A DNA stretch of 64,000 bases. It comes from JAMZMI01 sp039970095 (lineage in GTDB: Bacteria; Bacteroidota; Bacteroidia; Cytophagales; Cyclobacteriaceae). Below are positions 27,103-35,947 of the stretch, piece by piece. Within the stretch, counting starts at the first letter, position 1. Each line of letters begins with the position of its first letter. Both the position numbers and the translations under genes were made by a program. The notes under the pieces are model-generated. The model had not been told where the DNA came from. It saw only the letters and a program-made list of their open reading frames with translations, and made no database searches. Location: the NCBI GenBank assembly GCA_039970095.1, contig JBDVMP010000029.1, positions 1 to 64,000 on the forward strand. Reading direction: 5' to 3'.

Positions 27103-27173
27103 TCTACACTTTTCATAAAACTGAGGAAACTATTAGCTTTTCAAAAGTTTCCTGAGTTTCTACGCAGTGTAGA
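27103..27173. promoter_or_regulatory. Nested inverted repeat, candidate TetR operator
   Basis: Outer arms TCTACACT (27103-27110) and AGTGTAGA (27166-27173) are perfect complements. Inner arms AGGAAACT (27124-27131) and AGTTTCCT (27146-27153) are also perfect. Both pairs share the same centre within half a base (27138). The site lies between tetR and the divergent hydrolase gene. Confidence 0.5.
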
Positions 27174-27219
27174 TATTAAGGTTGTCTAATTATTGAAATA
27201 AATTCACTTCTTTTATTGG

Positions 27220-28008
27220 ATGGCTTTAGAAGGGGAAAAACTCCATTTTAATAAACGAGGCTCAGGCAAACGCGCATTGCTTACGTTTCATGGTTTTGGC
27301 CAGGATCATTCCATTTTTTCACCTTATTTCGAAGACCTTGAAAACGAATATACCCTTTACAGTTTCGACCTCTTTTACCATGGTAAAAGTCACAGGCTCA
27401 ATCGCTCATTATCAAAAAGCGAGTGGGCAAATTATATAAGTGAATTTCTAGAAGACAATCAGATTGATCGCTTTTCTTTACTGTCATTCAGTCTTGGTGG
27501 GAGGTTCTGTATCGCGTTGGCAGATTTCTTCTCTAATCAAATTGACCAAATTATTATGTTAGCGCCGGATGGTATTTATAAGTCCTCATGGTTCCTTTTG
27601 GCTGTAAGTAAACTTGGAAACCCCTTGTTTAAATACCTGATGACAACCCAGGGCGCATTTGATAGGCTACTCAAATTAGCCCGTGTATTCAGGCTAGCCA
27701 ACACTGCGTTGATTAAGTTTTCTGAACAGGAACTGGGCACAGACACCAGACGAGCGCAGGTTTATAAAACATGGACTTACTTTAGCCCACTGCAATACTC
27801 CAAACATGAGAAGTATGAGGTTTTTAAGAAACTGCAGCTCCCTCCTCACATTATTTTAGGAATAAGAGATAGTATACTCCCTGCAGAAAAGATGGAAGCA
27901 ATCCTCAGCAGATACGAGCATGTTTTCATACACAAGATAGATGCCAAACATAACCAAATGATTAAGCTGAGCAAAAGCCTCGTTTCAACTTTGCTGAAAC
28001 GTGACTAA
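27220..28008 (+). CDS. Alpha/beta hydrolase
   Basis: This 262-residue soluble hydrolase has an oxyanion loop LLTFHGFGQDHSIF (near residue 20), a nucleophile elbow SFSLGG (Ser near residue 92) and a catalytic histidine in DAKHNQM near the end. An acid in ILGIRDSILP is likely. The nucleophile motif is SFSLGG rather than the commoner GHSMGG, which fits members that act on small esters or related compounds, but no substrate can be given. It is transcribed away from the TetR gene across a shared control region. It could be co-regulated with the efflux pump, but nothing else links them. Confidence 0.85.
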   Translation: MALEGEKLHFNKRGSGKRALLTFHGFGQDHSIFSPYFEDLENEYTLYSFDLFYHGKSHRLNRSLSKSEWANYISEFLEDNQIDRFSLLSFSLGGRFCIALADFFSNQIDQIIMLAPDGIYKSSWFLLAVSKLGNPLFKYLMTTQGAFDRLLKLARVFRLANTALIKFSEQELGTDTRRAQVYKTWTYFSPLQYSKHEKYEVFKKLQLPPHIILGIRDSILPAEKMEAILSRYEHVFIHKIDAKHNQMIKLSKSLVSTLLKRD

Positions 28009-28025
28009 TCTTTAAGAGATTATTC

Positions 28026-28033
28026 TATTTTTG
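28026..28033 (+). promoter_or_regulatory. Candidate -7 box for purL
   Basis: TATTTTTG matches TAnnTTTG exactly and lies 23 bases before the purL ATG. No matching TTG at -33 is evident. Confidence 0.3.
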
Positions 28034-28056
28034 CGCTTGTAATTCAAAGGCCTTCC

Positions 28057-31000
28057 ATGATCTACATTTTCAAAAAAACCACCACTCAATACTACGCTGT
28101 AGCTAGTCACCAATCGCTTGAAAAAAAGCAGCTCGACACGCTCTCATGGCTCTTTTCTGGAGCTGAACTAGTCGAAGACAAAGCTGTAAGCGGGGAATTT
28201 GTAGGTCCGCGAAAAGAGATGATCACTCCGTGGAGCACCAACGCTGTGGAAATAGCACAAAATGCTGGAGTAAATGGCTTATTCAGAATTGAGATTTTTG
28301 AATCTGGCATCTCGGACTTTGACCCCATGCTGAAACAAAAGTATGAGGCAATAGATGAACATGTATTCTCTCTGGAGGTCAAACCTGAAGGAATCAAATC
28401 AATTGAGGATTTAAAGTCATATAACAAAACAGAAGGGCTGGCATTGAGCGATGAAGAAATTGAATTTCTGGAAAATGTTGCGAAGGAAATCGGTCGCCCA
28501 CTTACTGATTCCGAGGTTTTCGGGTTTTCCCAAATAAACTCTGAGCACTGCCGACACAAAATATTCAACGGGTCATTCATCATTGATGGAGAAGAGCAGG
28601 AATTGTCACTTTTCAAATGGATCAGAAAGACATCAAACGACAACCCGAATTTCATCGTGTCCGCATACAAAGACAATGTTGCCTTTGTAGAAGGTCCGGT
28701 AGCCGAGCAGTTTGCTCCTGCAACTCAAGACAAGCCGGATTTTTTCGGAATTAAAGATTACGAGTCGGTCATTTCCCTGAAGGCTGAAACTCACAACTTT
28801 CCAACCACCGTAGAACCATTTAATGGAGCAGCTACAGGTGCCGGTGGTGAGATCAGAGACAGAATGGCTGGAGGGCAAGGTAGTTTTCCGCTTGCTGGCA
28901 CTGCCGTTTATATGACCTCATATGCGCGTCTGGAAGACGGAAAAGCGCATGAAAAAGCTCTTGAACCTAGACCCTGGTTGTATCAAACCCCAAAAGAAAT
29001 TCTCATCAAAGCCTCTAATGGAGCCAGTGATTATGGCAACAAGTTCGGTCAGCCACTGATCAGCGGGAGTCTTCTGACTTTCGAGCATGAGGAGCATGGC
29101 GAAACGCAAGGTTTTGACAAAGTGATCATGTTGGCCGGAGGTGTCGGTTATGCCAAAAAACAAACCTGTCTGAAGAAGCCGGTCAGCAAAGGTGAGAAGG
29201 TGGTAATTCTGGGTGGAGATAACTACAGAATTGGGATGGGCGGAAGTGCCGTATCTTCGGTTGACACAGGCGCATTTTCACAGTCGTTGGAATTGAATGC
29301 CGTTCAGCGCTCCAACCCGGAAATGCAAAAAAGGGTTTGCAACGCTGTGAGAGCTATGGCTGAGCTCGATGACAACCCAATCGTTTCTATCCACGACCAT
29401 GGTGCCGGCGGTCACCTAAACTGTCTGTCTGAATTAGTAGAAGACTCTGGTGGGGATTTCGATCTGGACAAATTCCCCGTAGGAGACCCTACCCTTTCTG
29501 ATAAAGAATTGATAGGAAATGAATCCCAGGAAAGGATGGGATTGGTCATAGACCCTTCAAAAACAGAATACCTAAAAAACGTATCTGAGCGAGAAAGAGC
29601 ACCATACTATGAAGTTGGTGAAACCAATGGAAATATGGAACTCAAGTTTTCCCGCAATGGGCAAGAAAAAGCTCCCTTCGACCTAAAGCTTGAACACCTC
29701 TTTGGCTCCTCACCCAAAACAATCCTCACGGACAAGAAATCAGACAAGGTATATGCAGATAAGCCTTATAGTGCTGACAAGCTGAACGAATATATAAAAG
29801 CAGTTCTGCAACTTGAGGCTGTGGCCTGCAAAGATTGGCTCACCAACAAAGTGGATAGGTCCGTAACGGGAAAAGTAGCTACTCAGCAAACTGTTGGCGA
29901 AATCCAGCTGCCGCTGAATAATGTGGGTGTGATGGCCACAGATTATAAGAACAACAAAGGAATGGCCACCTCGATAGGCCACTCTCCTGTTCCAGCTTTG
30001 ATCAATGCTGGAGCTGGCTCTCGACTCTCAGTCACAGAGGCACTTACCAACCTGGTTTGGGCGAGCTTGACTCATGGCCTCAAGGGAGTTTCCCTGAGCG
30101 CCAATTGGATGTGGCCAGCCAAAAACGATGGAGAAAATGCCCGCCTTTACGAAGCTGTCAAAGACATAAGCACCTTCACATCGAGTTTGGGGATCAACAT
30201 TCCTACCGGGAAGGATTCACTTTCAATGACTCAGAAGTATAAGGATAAAAAAGTGCTGGCGCCCGGCACAGTGATAGTAAGTTCTGTGGGTGAAGTTGCT
30301 GATATCAGAAAAACGGTAAGCCCTAATATTGACACACGAGTTGAAAATAGCCATTTGGTTTATGTGAGTTTCTCTTCCCCTGACTTAAAACTTGGCGGTA
30401 GTTCCTTTGCTCAGTCCAATGCTTTCGTTGGCACTGAGTGTCCGGATACTACTCCGGGAATCGTGAAAAATTCTTTCAACGCTCTTCAGAAATTAATCTC
30501 CTCTGACCTGGTTCTTGCTGGTCACGACATCTCATCAGGAGGCTTGATTACTGCGCTGCTGGAAATGAATTTTCCAAACGTAAAAGGAGGAATGAATATC
30601 AGTCTGGACGGTTTTGACGAAGGGGATATCATCAAGGTCCTTTTCTCGGAAAACCCCGGAGTTATCATTCAGTGTAGCGATTTGAATGCCGTAGAACAAG
30701 TTTTGGATAACCACGATGTTAACTTTTTTGAGTTAGGCAAAATCACTTCTATCAGATCTCTGGACCTCAGCCTTGGAAACTGGAACACAAGCTTGAATAT
30801 TGATGAGCTGCGAGATGTCTGGTTCAAAACATCATATCTTTTTGACAAAGAGCAAAGTGAGCCTAAGCACGCCATGAGTAGGTTTACCAACTTCAAGTCT
30901 CAGCCGCTTTCGTACGAACTTCCTAAGGACTTCAAGGGAAACCATGCAGGTTTGGGACTTGATCCAAACAGAAAAACCAAATCCGGAATCAGGGCAGCTA

Positions 31001-31737
31001 TCATCCGTGAAAAAGGTGTGAATGGAGACAGAGAAATGGCTTATGCCCTATTCCTCGCTGGCTTTGATGTGAAGGACGTTCATATGACTGACCTGGTCTC
31101 AGGAAGAGAAAATCTTTCTGATGTCAACATGATTGTTTTCGTAGGTGGATTTTCTAATTCGGACGTTTTAGGTTCGGGTAAAGGCTGGGCTGGCTCATTT
31201 GTTTTCAATGAAAAAGCAAAGACAGCACTTGACAATTTCTACAACAGAGAAGACACACTGAGTCTTGGCGTTTGCAATGGCTGTCAGGTGGCGATGGAGC
31301 TTGGCCTCATTTATCCTGAAATGGGTGACAACCACCCTAAAATGCAGCATAATAAGTCCGGCAAATTTGAATCCGCTTTTGTTGATGTGGTGATAGAAGA
31401 AAACGAAACAGTAATGTTTAAATCGCTATCCGGAAGCAGACTCGGGATCTGGTTGGCTCATGGTGAAGGGCGTTTCCAACTTCCGGGCAATAGCGGAGAC
31501 TACATCATTCCGGTAAAATACGCTTATGATGAATTTCCCGGCAACCCTAATGGAAGCGACTTCAGTGCTGCGGCTGTAGCTTCTAAAGACGGACGTCATG
31601 TGGCTATTATGCCACATTTGGAGCGTTCCTTGTTCCCTTGGAACTGGCCTCACAAAGCAGGTCTGGAAAGCTGTGAAGTGAGTCCATGGATGGAGCCGTT
31701 TGCGAATGCACGAGAGTGGATAAAAAATCATCAATAA
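28057..31737 (+). CDS. purL: Phosphoribosylformylglycinamidine synthase, single-chain
   Basis: This 1226-residue enzyme makes formylglycinamidine ribonucleotide from FGAR, ATP and glutamine in purine synthesis. It is the long one-chain form: an N-terminal PurS-like domain, a linker, two AIR-synthase-type ATP-binding halves (first with QINSEHCRHK and AETHNFPTTVEPFNGAATG, second with the HDISSGG motif) and a C-terminal glutamine amidotransferase. The amidotransferase nucleophile is the first cysteine of LGVCNGCQ and its histidine is in WLAHGEGRF. It is a few tens of residues shorter than the E. coli enzyme, with all motifs present. It stands alone, followed by a tRNA gene with its own promoter. 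Confidence 0.97.
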   Translation: MIYIFKKTTTQYYAVASHQSLEKKQLDTLSWLFSGAELVEDKAVSGEFVGPRKEMITPWSTNAVEIAQNAGVNGLFRIEIFESGISDFDPMLKQKYEAIDEHVFSLEVKPEGIKSIEDLKSYNKTEGLALSDEEIEFLENVAKEIGRPLTDSEVFGFSQINSEHCRHKIFNGSFIIDGEEQELSLFKWIRKTSNDNPNFIVSAYKDNVAFVEGPVAEQFAPATQDKPDFFGIKDYESVISLKAETHNFPTTVEPFNGAATGAGGEIRDRMAGGQGSFPLAGTAVYMTSYARLEDGKAHEKALEPRPWLYQTPKEILIKASNGASDYGNKFGQPLISGSLLTFEHEEHGETQGFDKVIMLAGGVGYAKKQTCLKKPVSKGEKVVILGGDNYRIGMGGSAVSSVDTGAFSQSLELNAVQRSNPEMQKRVCNAVRAMAELDDNPIVSIHDHGAGGHLNCLSELVEDSGGDFDLDKFPVGDPTLSDKELIGNESQERMGLVIDPSKTEYLKNVSERERAPYYEVGETNGNMELKFSRNGQEKAPFDLKLEHLFGSSPKTILTDKKSDKVYADKPYSADKLNEYIKAVLQLEAVACKDWLTNKVDRSVTGKVATQQTVGEIQLPLNNVGVMATDYKNNKGMATSIGHSPVPALINAGAGSRLSVTEALTNLVWASLTHGLKGVSLSANWMWPAKNDGENARLYEAVKDISTFTSSLGINIPTGKDSLSMTQKYKDKKVLAPGTVIVSSVGEVADIRKTVSPNIDTRVENSHLVYVSFSSPDLKLGGSSFAQSNAFVGTECPDTTPGIVKNSFNALQKLISSDLVLAGHDISSGGLITALLEMNFPNVKGGMNISLDGFDEGDIIKVLFSENPGVIIQCSDLNAVEQVLDNHDVNFFELGKITSIRSLDLSLGNWNTSLNIDELRDVWFKTSYLFDKEQSEPKHAMSRFTNFKSQPLSYELPKDFKGNHAGLGLDPNRKTKSGIRAAIIREKGVNGDREMAYALFLAGFDVKDVHMTDLVSGRENLSDVNMIVFVGGFSNSDVLGSGKGWAGSFVFNEKAKTALDNFYNREDTLSLGVCNGCQVAMELGLIYPEMGDNHPKMQHNKSGKFESAFVDVVIEENETVMFKSLSGSRLGIWLAHGEGRFQLPGNSGDYIIPVKYAYDEFPGNPNGSDFSAAAVASKDGRHVAIMPHLERSLFPWNWPHKAGLESCEVSPWMEPFANAREWIKNHQ

Positions 31738-31753
31738 TTCGTGCGAGAGTATT

Positions 31754-31782
31754 TTGATTTATAAAAAGAAACAATACTTTTG
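31754..31782 (+). promoter_or_regulatory. Promoter of the tRNA-Gln gene
   Basis: TTG at 31754-31756, an 18-base spacer, then TACTTTTG at 31775-31782 fit the Bacteroidota sigma factor pattern TTG-N-TAnnTTTG. It ends ten bases before the tRNA 5' end. Confidence 0.55.
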
Positions 31783-31792
31783 CAGTCCGTTT

Positions 31793-31865
31793 TGGCCTAT
31801 GGTGTAACTGGCAACACGTCTGGTTTTGGTCCAGAAGAGTCTAGGTTCGAGCCCTAGTAGGCCAA
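31793..31865 (+). tRNA. tRNA-Gln (anticodon TTG)
   Basis: This 73-base tRNA has a 7-base-pair acceptor stem (31793-31799 with 31858-31864) and discriminator A31865. The anticodon stem pairs 31819-31823 with 31831-31835, with loop ttttggt and anticodon TTG at 31826-31828. The T arm is ctagg-ttcgagc-cctag. CCA is not encoded. It reads CAA (and by wobble CAG) codons. Confidence 0.95.
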
Positions 31866-31876
31866 CTTTTTAAATT

Positions 31877-31904
31877 CCCGGACATTGAGTTCGGGTTTTT
31901 TATT
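31877..31904 (+). terminator. Intrinsic terminator after tRNA-Gln
   Basis: The stem cccgga / ttcggg (one G-U pair) with a 7-base loop is followed by a run of six T. It lies between the tRNA and the prs ATG, which argues against the in-frame TTG at 31885 as the prs start. Confidence 0.65.
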
Positions 31905-31914
31905 TAAACTCAGA

Positions 31915-32847
31915 ATGGCAACAACTGTCAAGATTTTTGCGGGAAAAGGAACTCAAGAGCTGGCTTCACATATTGCCAAGCAATATGGGCAACCTTTAGG
32001 TGCGTGCACATCCCAAAAGTTTAGCGACGGTGAGCTTTCATTCAGTTTCAATGAGTCCGTTCGCGGTTGCGACGTTTTTCTGGTTCAATCAACCACTCCT
32101 CCTACTGACAACATTCTGGAATTGCTCCTTATGATAGACGCTGCAAAGCGTGCCAGTGCGAAGTATGTGAGTGTTGTGATTCCGTATTTCGGATATGCCA
32201 GACAAGACAGAAAAGATAAACCACGTGTAGCCATTGCGGCAAAACTGATGGCCAATCTATTGTCTGCTGCCGGAGCTAGTCGTGTGATGACAATGGACCT
32301 GCACGCAGGACAGATTCAGGGATTTTTTGACATCCCTGTAGATCACCTGGACGGAACGGCCATATTTGTTCCGTATCTGAAAAGCTTAAATCTCGAAAAC
32401 CTACTCTTCGCATCACCAGATGTAGGAGGGTCAGCCAGAGCCAGAGCATTTGCTAAGCACTTTGGTGCTGAAATTGTGATTTGCGATAAGCATAGAAAAA
32501 GAGCAAATGAAATTGCATCTATGCAGGTAATTGGAGATGTGACAGACAAAGATGTCGTATTGATAGATGACCTTGCTGATACAGCAGGTACTATATCAAA
32601 AGCATCGAATTTGATTAAGGAAAAAGGAGCAAGAAGCGTAAGAGCGATTTGTACGCACGCGATCCTTTCGGGTAGGGCTTACGAAAACATTGAGGCTTCT
32701 GCTCTTGAGGAGCTAATTGTGGCCGACACCATTCCTTTGAAAAAGGAAAGTTCAAAAATTAAAGTTTTGACCGTAGCGGATCTTTTTGCGAAAGCCATCA
32801 GCAGCGTACACGCATACGGTTCTATTAGTTCGTTATTTATTAACTAA
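31915..32847 (+). CDS. prs: Ribose-phosphate pyrophosphokinase
   Basis: This 310-residue enzyme makes PRPP from ribose-5-phosphate and ATP, feeding purine, pyrimidine, histidine and NAD synthesis. Motifs seen are KFSDGE, FGYARQDRK (ATP loop), TMDLHAGQIQGFF, SPDVGG and the PRPP-binding loop VVLIDDLADTAGT. The loop reads DLADTAGT rather than DMIDTGGT, a known variation. Start ATG at 31915 gives the usual family length and N-terminus. The L25 gene follows by ten bases, so the two are co-transcribed. Confidence 0.96.
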   Translation: MATTVKIFAGKGTQELASHIAKQYGQPLGACTSQKFSDGELSFSFNESVRGCDVFLVQSTTPPTDNILELLLMIDAAKRASAKYVSVVIPYFGYARQDRKDKPRVAIAAKLMANLLSAAGASRVMTMDLHAGQIQGFFDIPVDHLDGTAIFVPYLKSLNLENLLFASPDVGGSARARAFAKHFGAEIVICDKHRKRANEIASMQVIGDVTDKDVVLIDDLADTAGTISKASNLIKEKGARSVRAICTHAILSGRAYENIEASALEELIVADTIPLKKESSKIKVLTVADLFAKAISSVHAYGSISSLFIN

Positions 32848-32857
32848 ATATATTTTT

Positions 32858-33493
32858 ATGAAAACTATTGAGATTATAGGGTATAAAAGAGCAAATCTCG
32901 GTAAGTCTGAAGCGAAAAGACTTAGAGCCGAGGGTTATGTTCCGTCTGTACTTTACGGAGGTGATGAGCAAATCCACTTCTACGCTCCAATGATTCTTTT
33001 CCGTGATATTGTTTACACGGATGAGGCTCACTTTGTTGAGCTTAATATTGAAGGACATAAAACCAGAGCAATCCTGCAGGACATTCAGTTTCACCCTGTA
33101 AGTGAAATCATCATGCATGCTGACTTCCTGGAGCTGCATACTGGAAAATACATCAAAATGGACATTCCTGTTCACCCTGTGGGAACAGCTCCAGGTGTGA
33201 AAAATGGTGGTAAATTGATCAAGAAAGTGAGATTCCTTTCTATCAAATCTTTACCTAAAAATATGCCAGAATACATCGAAGTAGATGTAAGCAAACTTGG
33301 CCTTGGTAAATCCATTAAAGTTGGTGAGTTGGAAGTTGGAGAATACGAAATTCTCAACAGCTCACTGGTATCTATCCTTGGGGTTGAAATTCCTAGAGCA
33401 CTTAGAGGTAAATCTACCGATGAAGAGGAAGAGGGTGAAGAAGGAGCAGAAAGCGGAGAAGCAGCTGAAGGAGCAGAAGCACCAGCTGAATAA
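32858..33493 (+). CDS. rplY: 50S ribosomal protein L25/general stress protein Ctc
   Basis: This 211-residue long-form L25 (CTC type) binds 5S rRNA. The N-terminal L25 domain covers residues 1-95 (GYKRANLGKSEAKRLRAEG, VPSVLYGG, QDIQFHPVSEIIMHADFLEL). The C-terminal beta domain runs to about 180. A tail very rich in Glu, Gly and Ala follows. The ATG at 32858 fits the family; an upstream in-frame start would overlap prs. The order prs-L25-pth is conserved in many bacteria. A strong terminator follows at 33515. Confidence 0.95.
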   Translation: MKTIEIIGYKRANLGKSEAKRLRAEGYVPSVLYGGDEQIHFYAPMILFRDIVYTDEAHFVELNIEGHKTRAILQDIQFHPVSEIIMHADFLELHTGKYIKMDIPVHPVGTAPGVKNGGKLIKKVRFLSIKSLPKNMPEYIEVDVSKLGLGKSIKVGELEVGEYEILNSSLVSILGVEIPRALRGKSTDEEEEGEEGAESGEAAEGAEAPAE

Positions 33494-33514
33494 TAAAAAC
33501 ACATTTTACAATAG

Positions 33515-33548
33515 AAATCCTGTCTCAAATCGAGACAGGATTTTTTAT
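33515..33548 (+). terminator. Intrinsic terminator between L25 and pth
   Basis: A perfect 12-base-pair stem (33515-33526 with 33532-33543), loop aaatc, is followed by a T-rich tract. It separates prs-L25 from pth, which starts at 33560. Confidence 0.85.
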
Positions 33549-33559
33549 TTTAGCCTAAT

Positions 33560-34117
33560 ATGAAATATCTAATTGTAGGGCTGGGCAACATTGGAGCGGA
33601 ATATGAGCTCACGAGGCACAATATTGGTTTTTTGGTTCTGGATAGGATGGCCGAGCAGGCAGGAGCCAAATTCGATCAGGCACGTCATTCGTTCGTCACA
33701 GAAATCAAACATAAAGGAAGAACTCTGACTCTGGTAAAGCCTACTACCTACATGAACCTAAGCGGAAAGGCCGTGAACTACTGGCTTCAGGAGCTGAAAA
33801 TCTCCAAAGAAAACCTACTGGTGATCACTGACGATGTGGCTCTACCCTATGGCAAGATTCGAATCAAGCCCAAAGGTTCGAGCGGAGGACACAACGGATT
33901 GAAAAACATAGAAGAGCTTACAGGTGGTCAAAACTATCCTCGCATGCGTTTTGGCGTTGGGGATGACTACCCGAAAGGCCGACAGGTAGATTATGTTCTG
34001 AGTCCTTTCAATAAACAAGAAATGGACGAACTGGTTCTAAATATGGATCAGGCTATTGATGCCGTTTTGGCATTCAGCACAATTGGTATAGCAAGAACCA
34101 TGAATCAGTTTAATTAG
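33560..34117 (+). CDS. pth: Peptidyl-tRNA hydrolase
   Basis: This 185-residue enzyme frees tRNA from peptidyl-tRNA that falls off the ribosome. It has the full Pth pattern: VGLGNIGAEYELTRHNIGF (catalytic His in TRHNIGF), KPTTYMNLSG, the catalytic Asp region VITDDVALPYGKIRIK, and GSSGGHNGLKNI. Length is normal. A strong terminator just before it suggests a partly separate promoter or read-through from the prs-L25 unit. The next gene begins 67 bases later. Confidence 0.96.
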   Translation: MKYLIVGLGNIGAEYELTRHNIGFLVLDRMAEQAGAKFDQARHSFVTEIKHKGRTLTLVKPTTYMNLSGKAVNYWLQELKISKENLLVITDDVALPYGKIRIKPKGSSGGHNGLKNIEELTGGQNYPRMRFGVGDDYPKGRQVDYVLSPFNKQEMDELVLNMDQAIDAVLAFSTIGIARTMNQFN

Positions 34118-34184
34118 TTACATATAGCAAAACCTAAGTTTCTAGTTTTTCGCCAACTAATTACTTTCAAATTTTAACCAAAGA

Positions 34185-34478
34185 ATGACAAATCATCACA
34201 TCACCCTAGGCATCCAGATAGTTCCGAAAAGTAGTTTTCACGAAACTTATGATCTGGTAGATGCAGCCATTGAAGTCATCCAAAACTCCAGTGTGAAGCA
34301 CCAAATTACGCCTTTCGAGACAGTAATGGAAGGCCCGCATGATCAGCTTATGAAAATCTCAAAGCAGGCTCAACAGGCGGTACTGGATGCCGGTGCTGAC
34401 GAATGCCTTGTGTATTACCGCATTCATTACCGCAAAGACGGCCCGGTTACCTTTGAAGAAAAAAGACTCGACCGGTAA
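34185..34478 (+). CDS. Thiamine-binding-like protein (MTH1187/YqgV family)
   Basis: This 97-residue protein has the ferredoxin-like DUF77 fold, marked by LGIQIVPKSSFHETYDLVDAAI, the central ITPFETVMEGPHDQLM and a final strand CLVYYRIHYRK. Members bind thiamine or similar small molecules and form tetramers. The physiological role is unclear. Its TAA stop (34476-34478) is followed at once, in the same frame, by the TTG start of the flavoprotein gene, so the two are tightly linked. Confidence 0.88.
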   Translation: MTNHHITLGIQIVPKSSFHETYDLVDAAIEVIQNSSVKHQITPFETVMEGPHDQLMKISKQAQQAVLDAGADECLVYYRIHYRKDGPVTFEEKRLDR

Positions 34479-35684
34479 TTGGGAAAGTCAGTCGTTATCG
34501 TTGGCGGTGGAGCCGCAGGCTATTTTTCAGCAATCAACATTGCTGAGAAGCACCCCGACTATCGTGTAACCATTCTAGAAAAAGCATCACAAGGGCTTGC
34601 CAAGGTACGAATATCAGGTGGCGGAAGATGCAACGTGACAAACGAAAGAAGTAATCCTTCTGTACTAGTCAGGTTCTACCCTCGTGGGCAGAAAAAGCTG
34701 TATTCGCTGTTTAAGACCTTTTCATCAAGCGACATGGTCGATTGGCTTACAAAGCACGGCGTAAAAACGCACGCTGAAGCAGATCAGCGTATGTTTCCGA
34801 TAAGCAATTCTTCACAGACCATTATTGACTGTTTCGTCAATTATGCTACACGCCTGGGTATCAGCGTAAAATTCAATACATCCGTAAAATCGCTTTCGCA
34901 GCACGGAGATCGATGGAGACTGGAAACCAACCGTAATGAAGAACTGGCAGATGCCGTGATCTACGCGACAGGGTCCTCCCCCTCATCAATGGGCTTGCTT
35001 AAGCACCTAGGACTACAGTCCACACCGCTAGCTCCTTCACTTTTTACATTCAATATTTCTGATGTCCGTTTAAAAGGCCTTGAAGGACTTAGTTTTAAGC
35101 AAGTAAAGGTTAAAGTGGCGAAAACAAAACTGGAAGATGAGGGTCCGATGCTCATTACACATTGGGGGCTGAGCGGTCCTGCCATATTGAAATTATCCGC
35201 CTGGGGAGCATTAGATCTCAAAGATCTGGGCTATCGTTTTCAAGTCATGTTAAACTTCGCGCCAGGTATTAAACAAGAAGAAGTCAGAACACAAATCACC
35301 TCATTGAAATCAAATCATTCAAAGCGGAAAACTGTCAATTACCCAATATTTGATCTTCCGAAGCGGTTTTGGGAACGAATCTGCGCTATATCAGATATAG
35401 ATGAGGATACCCTCAATATGAACCTATCCAAAAAGCAAATCAATAAACTCACCGAAGAACTCACCCAGGGACTCTATCAGGTTAATGGTAAAAGTACTTT
35501 CAAAGAAGAGTTTGTTACTTGCGGGGGCATAGACTTGAGCGAAATCAATCTTGACACTTTTGAGTGCCGGAAATTCCCGAACCTTTATTTGGCTGGCGAG
35601 GTTCTAAACATTGATGCGCTCACCGGCGGCTTCAATTTCCAGGCCTGCTGGAGTGCAGGCTGGGTGATTAGTGAAGGGGTGTAA
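34479..35684 (+). CDS. BaiN/YhiN family flavoprotein
   Basis: This 401-residue FAD enzyme has the N-terminal dinucleotide motif VVIVGGGAAGYFSAINIAE directly at its start. The family signature VRISGGGRCNVTNE follows, with a middle insert domain and the C-terminal FAD-contact segment GEVLNIDALTGGFNFQACWSAG. The start must be TTG at 34479: the codon before it is the in-frame stop of the previous gene, and no ATG or GTG lies before the glycine motif. Function of this group is poorly known; some relatives reduce bile-acid intermediates, which is unlikely here. A decayed copy of its 3' end is found at 36214. Confidence 0.9.
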   Translation: MGKSVVIVGGGAAGYFSAINIAEKHPDYRVTILEKASQGLAKVRISGGGRCNVTNERSNPSVLVRFYPRGQKKLYSLFKTFSSSDMVDWLTKHGVKTHAEADQRMFPISNSSQTIIDCFVNYATRLGISVKFNTSVKSLSQHGDRWRLETNRNEELADAVIYATGSSPSSMGLLKHLGLQSTPLAPSLFTFNISDVRLKGLEGLSFKQVKVKVAKTKLEDEGPMLITHWGLSGPAILKLSAWGALDLKDLGYRFQVMLNFAPGIKQEEVRTQITSLKSNHSKRKTVNYPIFDLPKRFWERICAISDIDEDTLNMNLSKKQINKLTEELTQGLYQVNGKSTFKEEFVTCGGIDLSEINLDTFECRKFPNLYLAGEVLNIDALTGGFNFQACWSAGWVISEGV

Positions 35685-35749
35685 ATTTGAATTTTGAACA
35701 ACCCGCCCTACATCCGGAAAGATTTCCGTCTCTTCTAATTTATCAGAAA

Positions 35750-35947
35750 CTACTTTTGCTGATTCTGCACCATAAGCCTCAGTGCTTCGTAATACTCCTC
35801 TAATTTTTCAATGGTCATTTGTGGGTCGTCCTCGTTGGGCATGGTGAGTGGCATCTCATCCAAAAGTTTCGACAACTCAGAGTGCTCCTCCCTGATAAGT
35901 TGAGTTTGTTTAGTTATTTTATTTATGAGTTCTTTCTGGGTTTTCAT
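35750..35947 (-). CDS. Small coiled-coil protein, 65 residues
   Basis: This short soluble protein is mostly helical and charged (QKELINKITKQTQLIREEHSELSKLL, then MTIEKLEEYYEALRLM). It has no signal peptide or cysteines. It lies between the flavoprotein gene and the decayed copy of that gene's 3' end, on the opposite strand. Composition suggests a real protein, but I do not recognise a family. Confidence 0.55.
   Translation of the reverse strand: MKTQKELINKITKQTQLIREEHSELSKLLDEMPLTMPNEDDPQMTIEKLEEYYEALRLMVQNQQK

Noticed and set aside
32786..32857. Longer N-terminus for L25
   Set aside because: It would overlap prs and add 24 residues not found in the family; the ATG at 32858 is normal.
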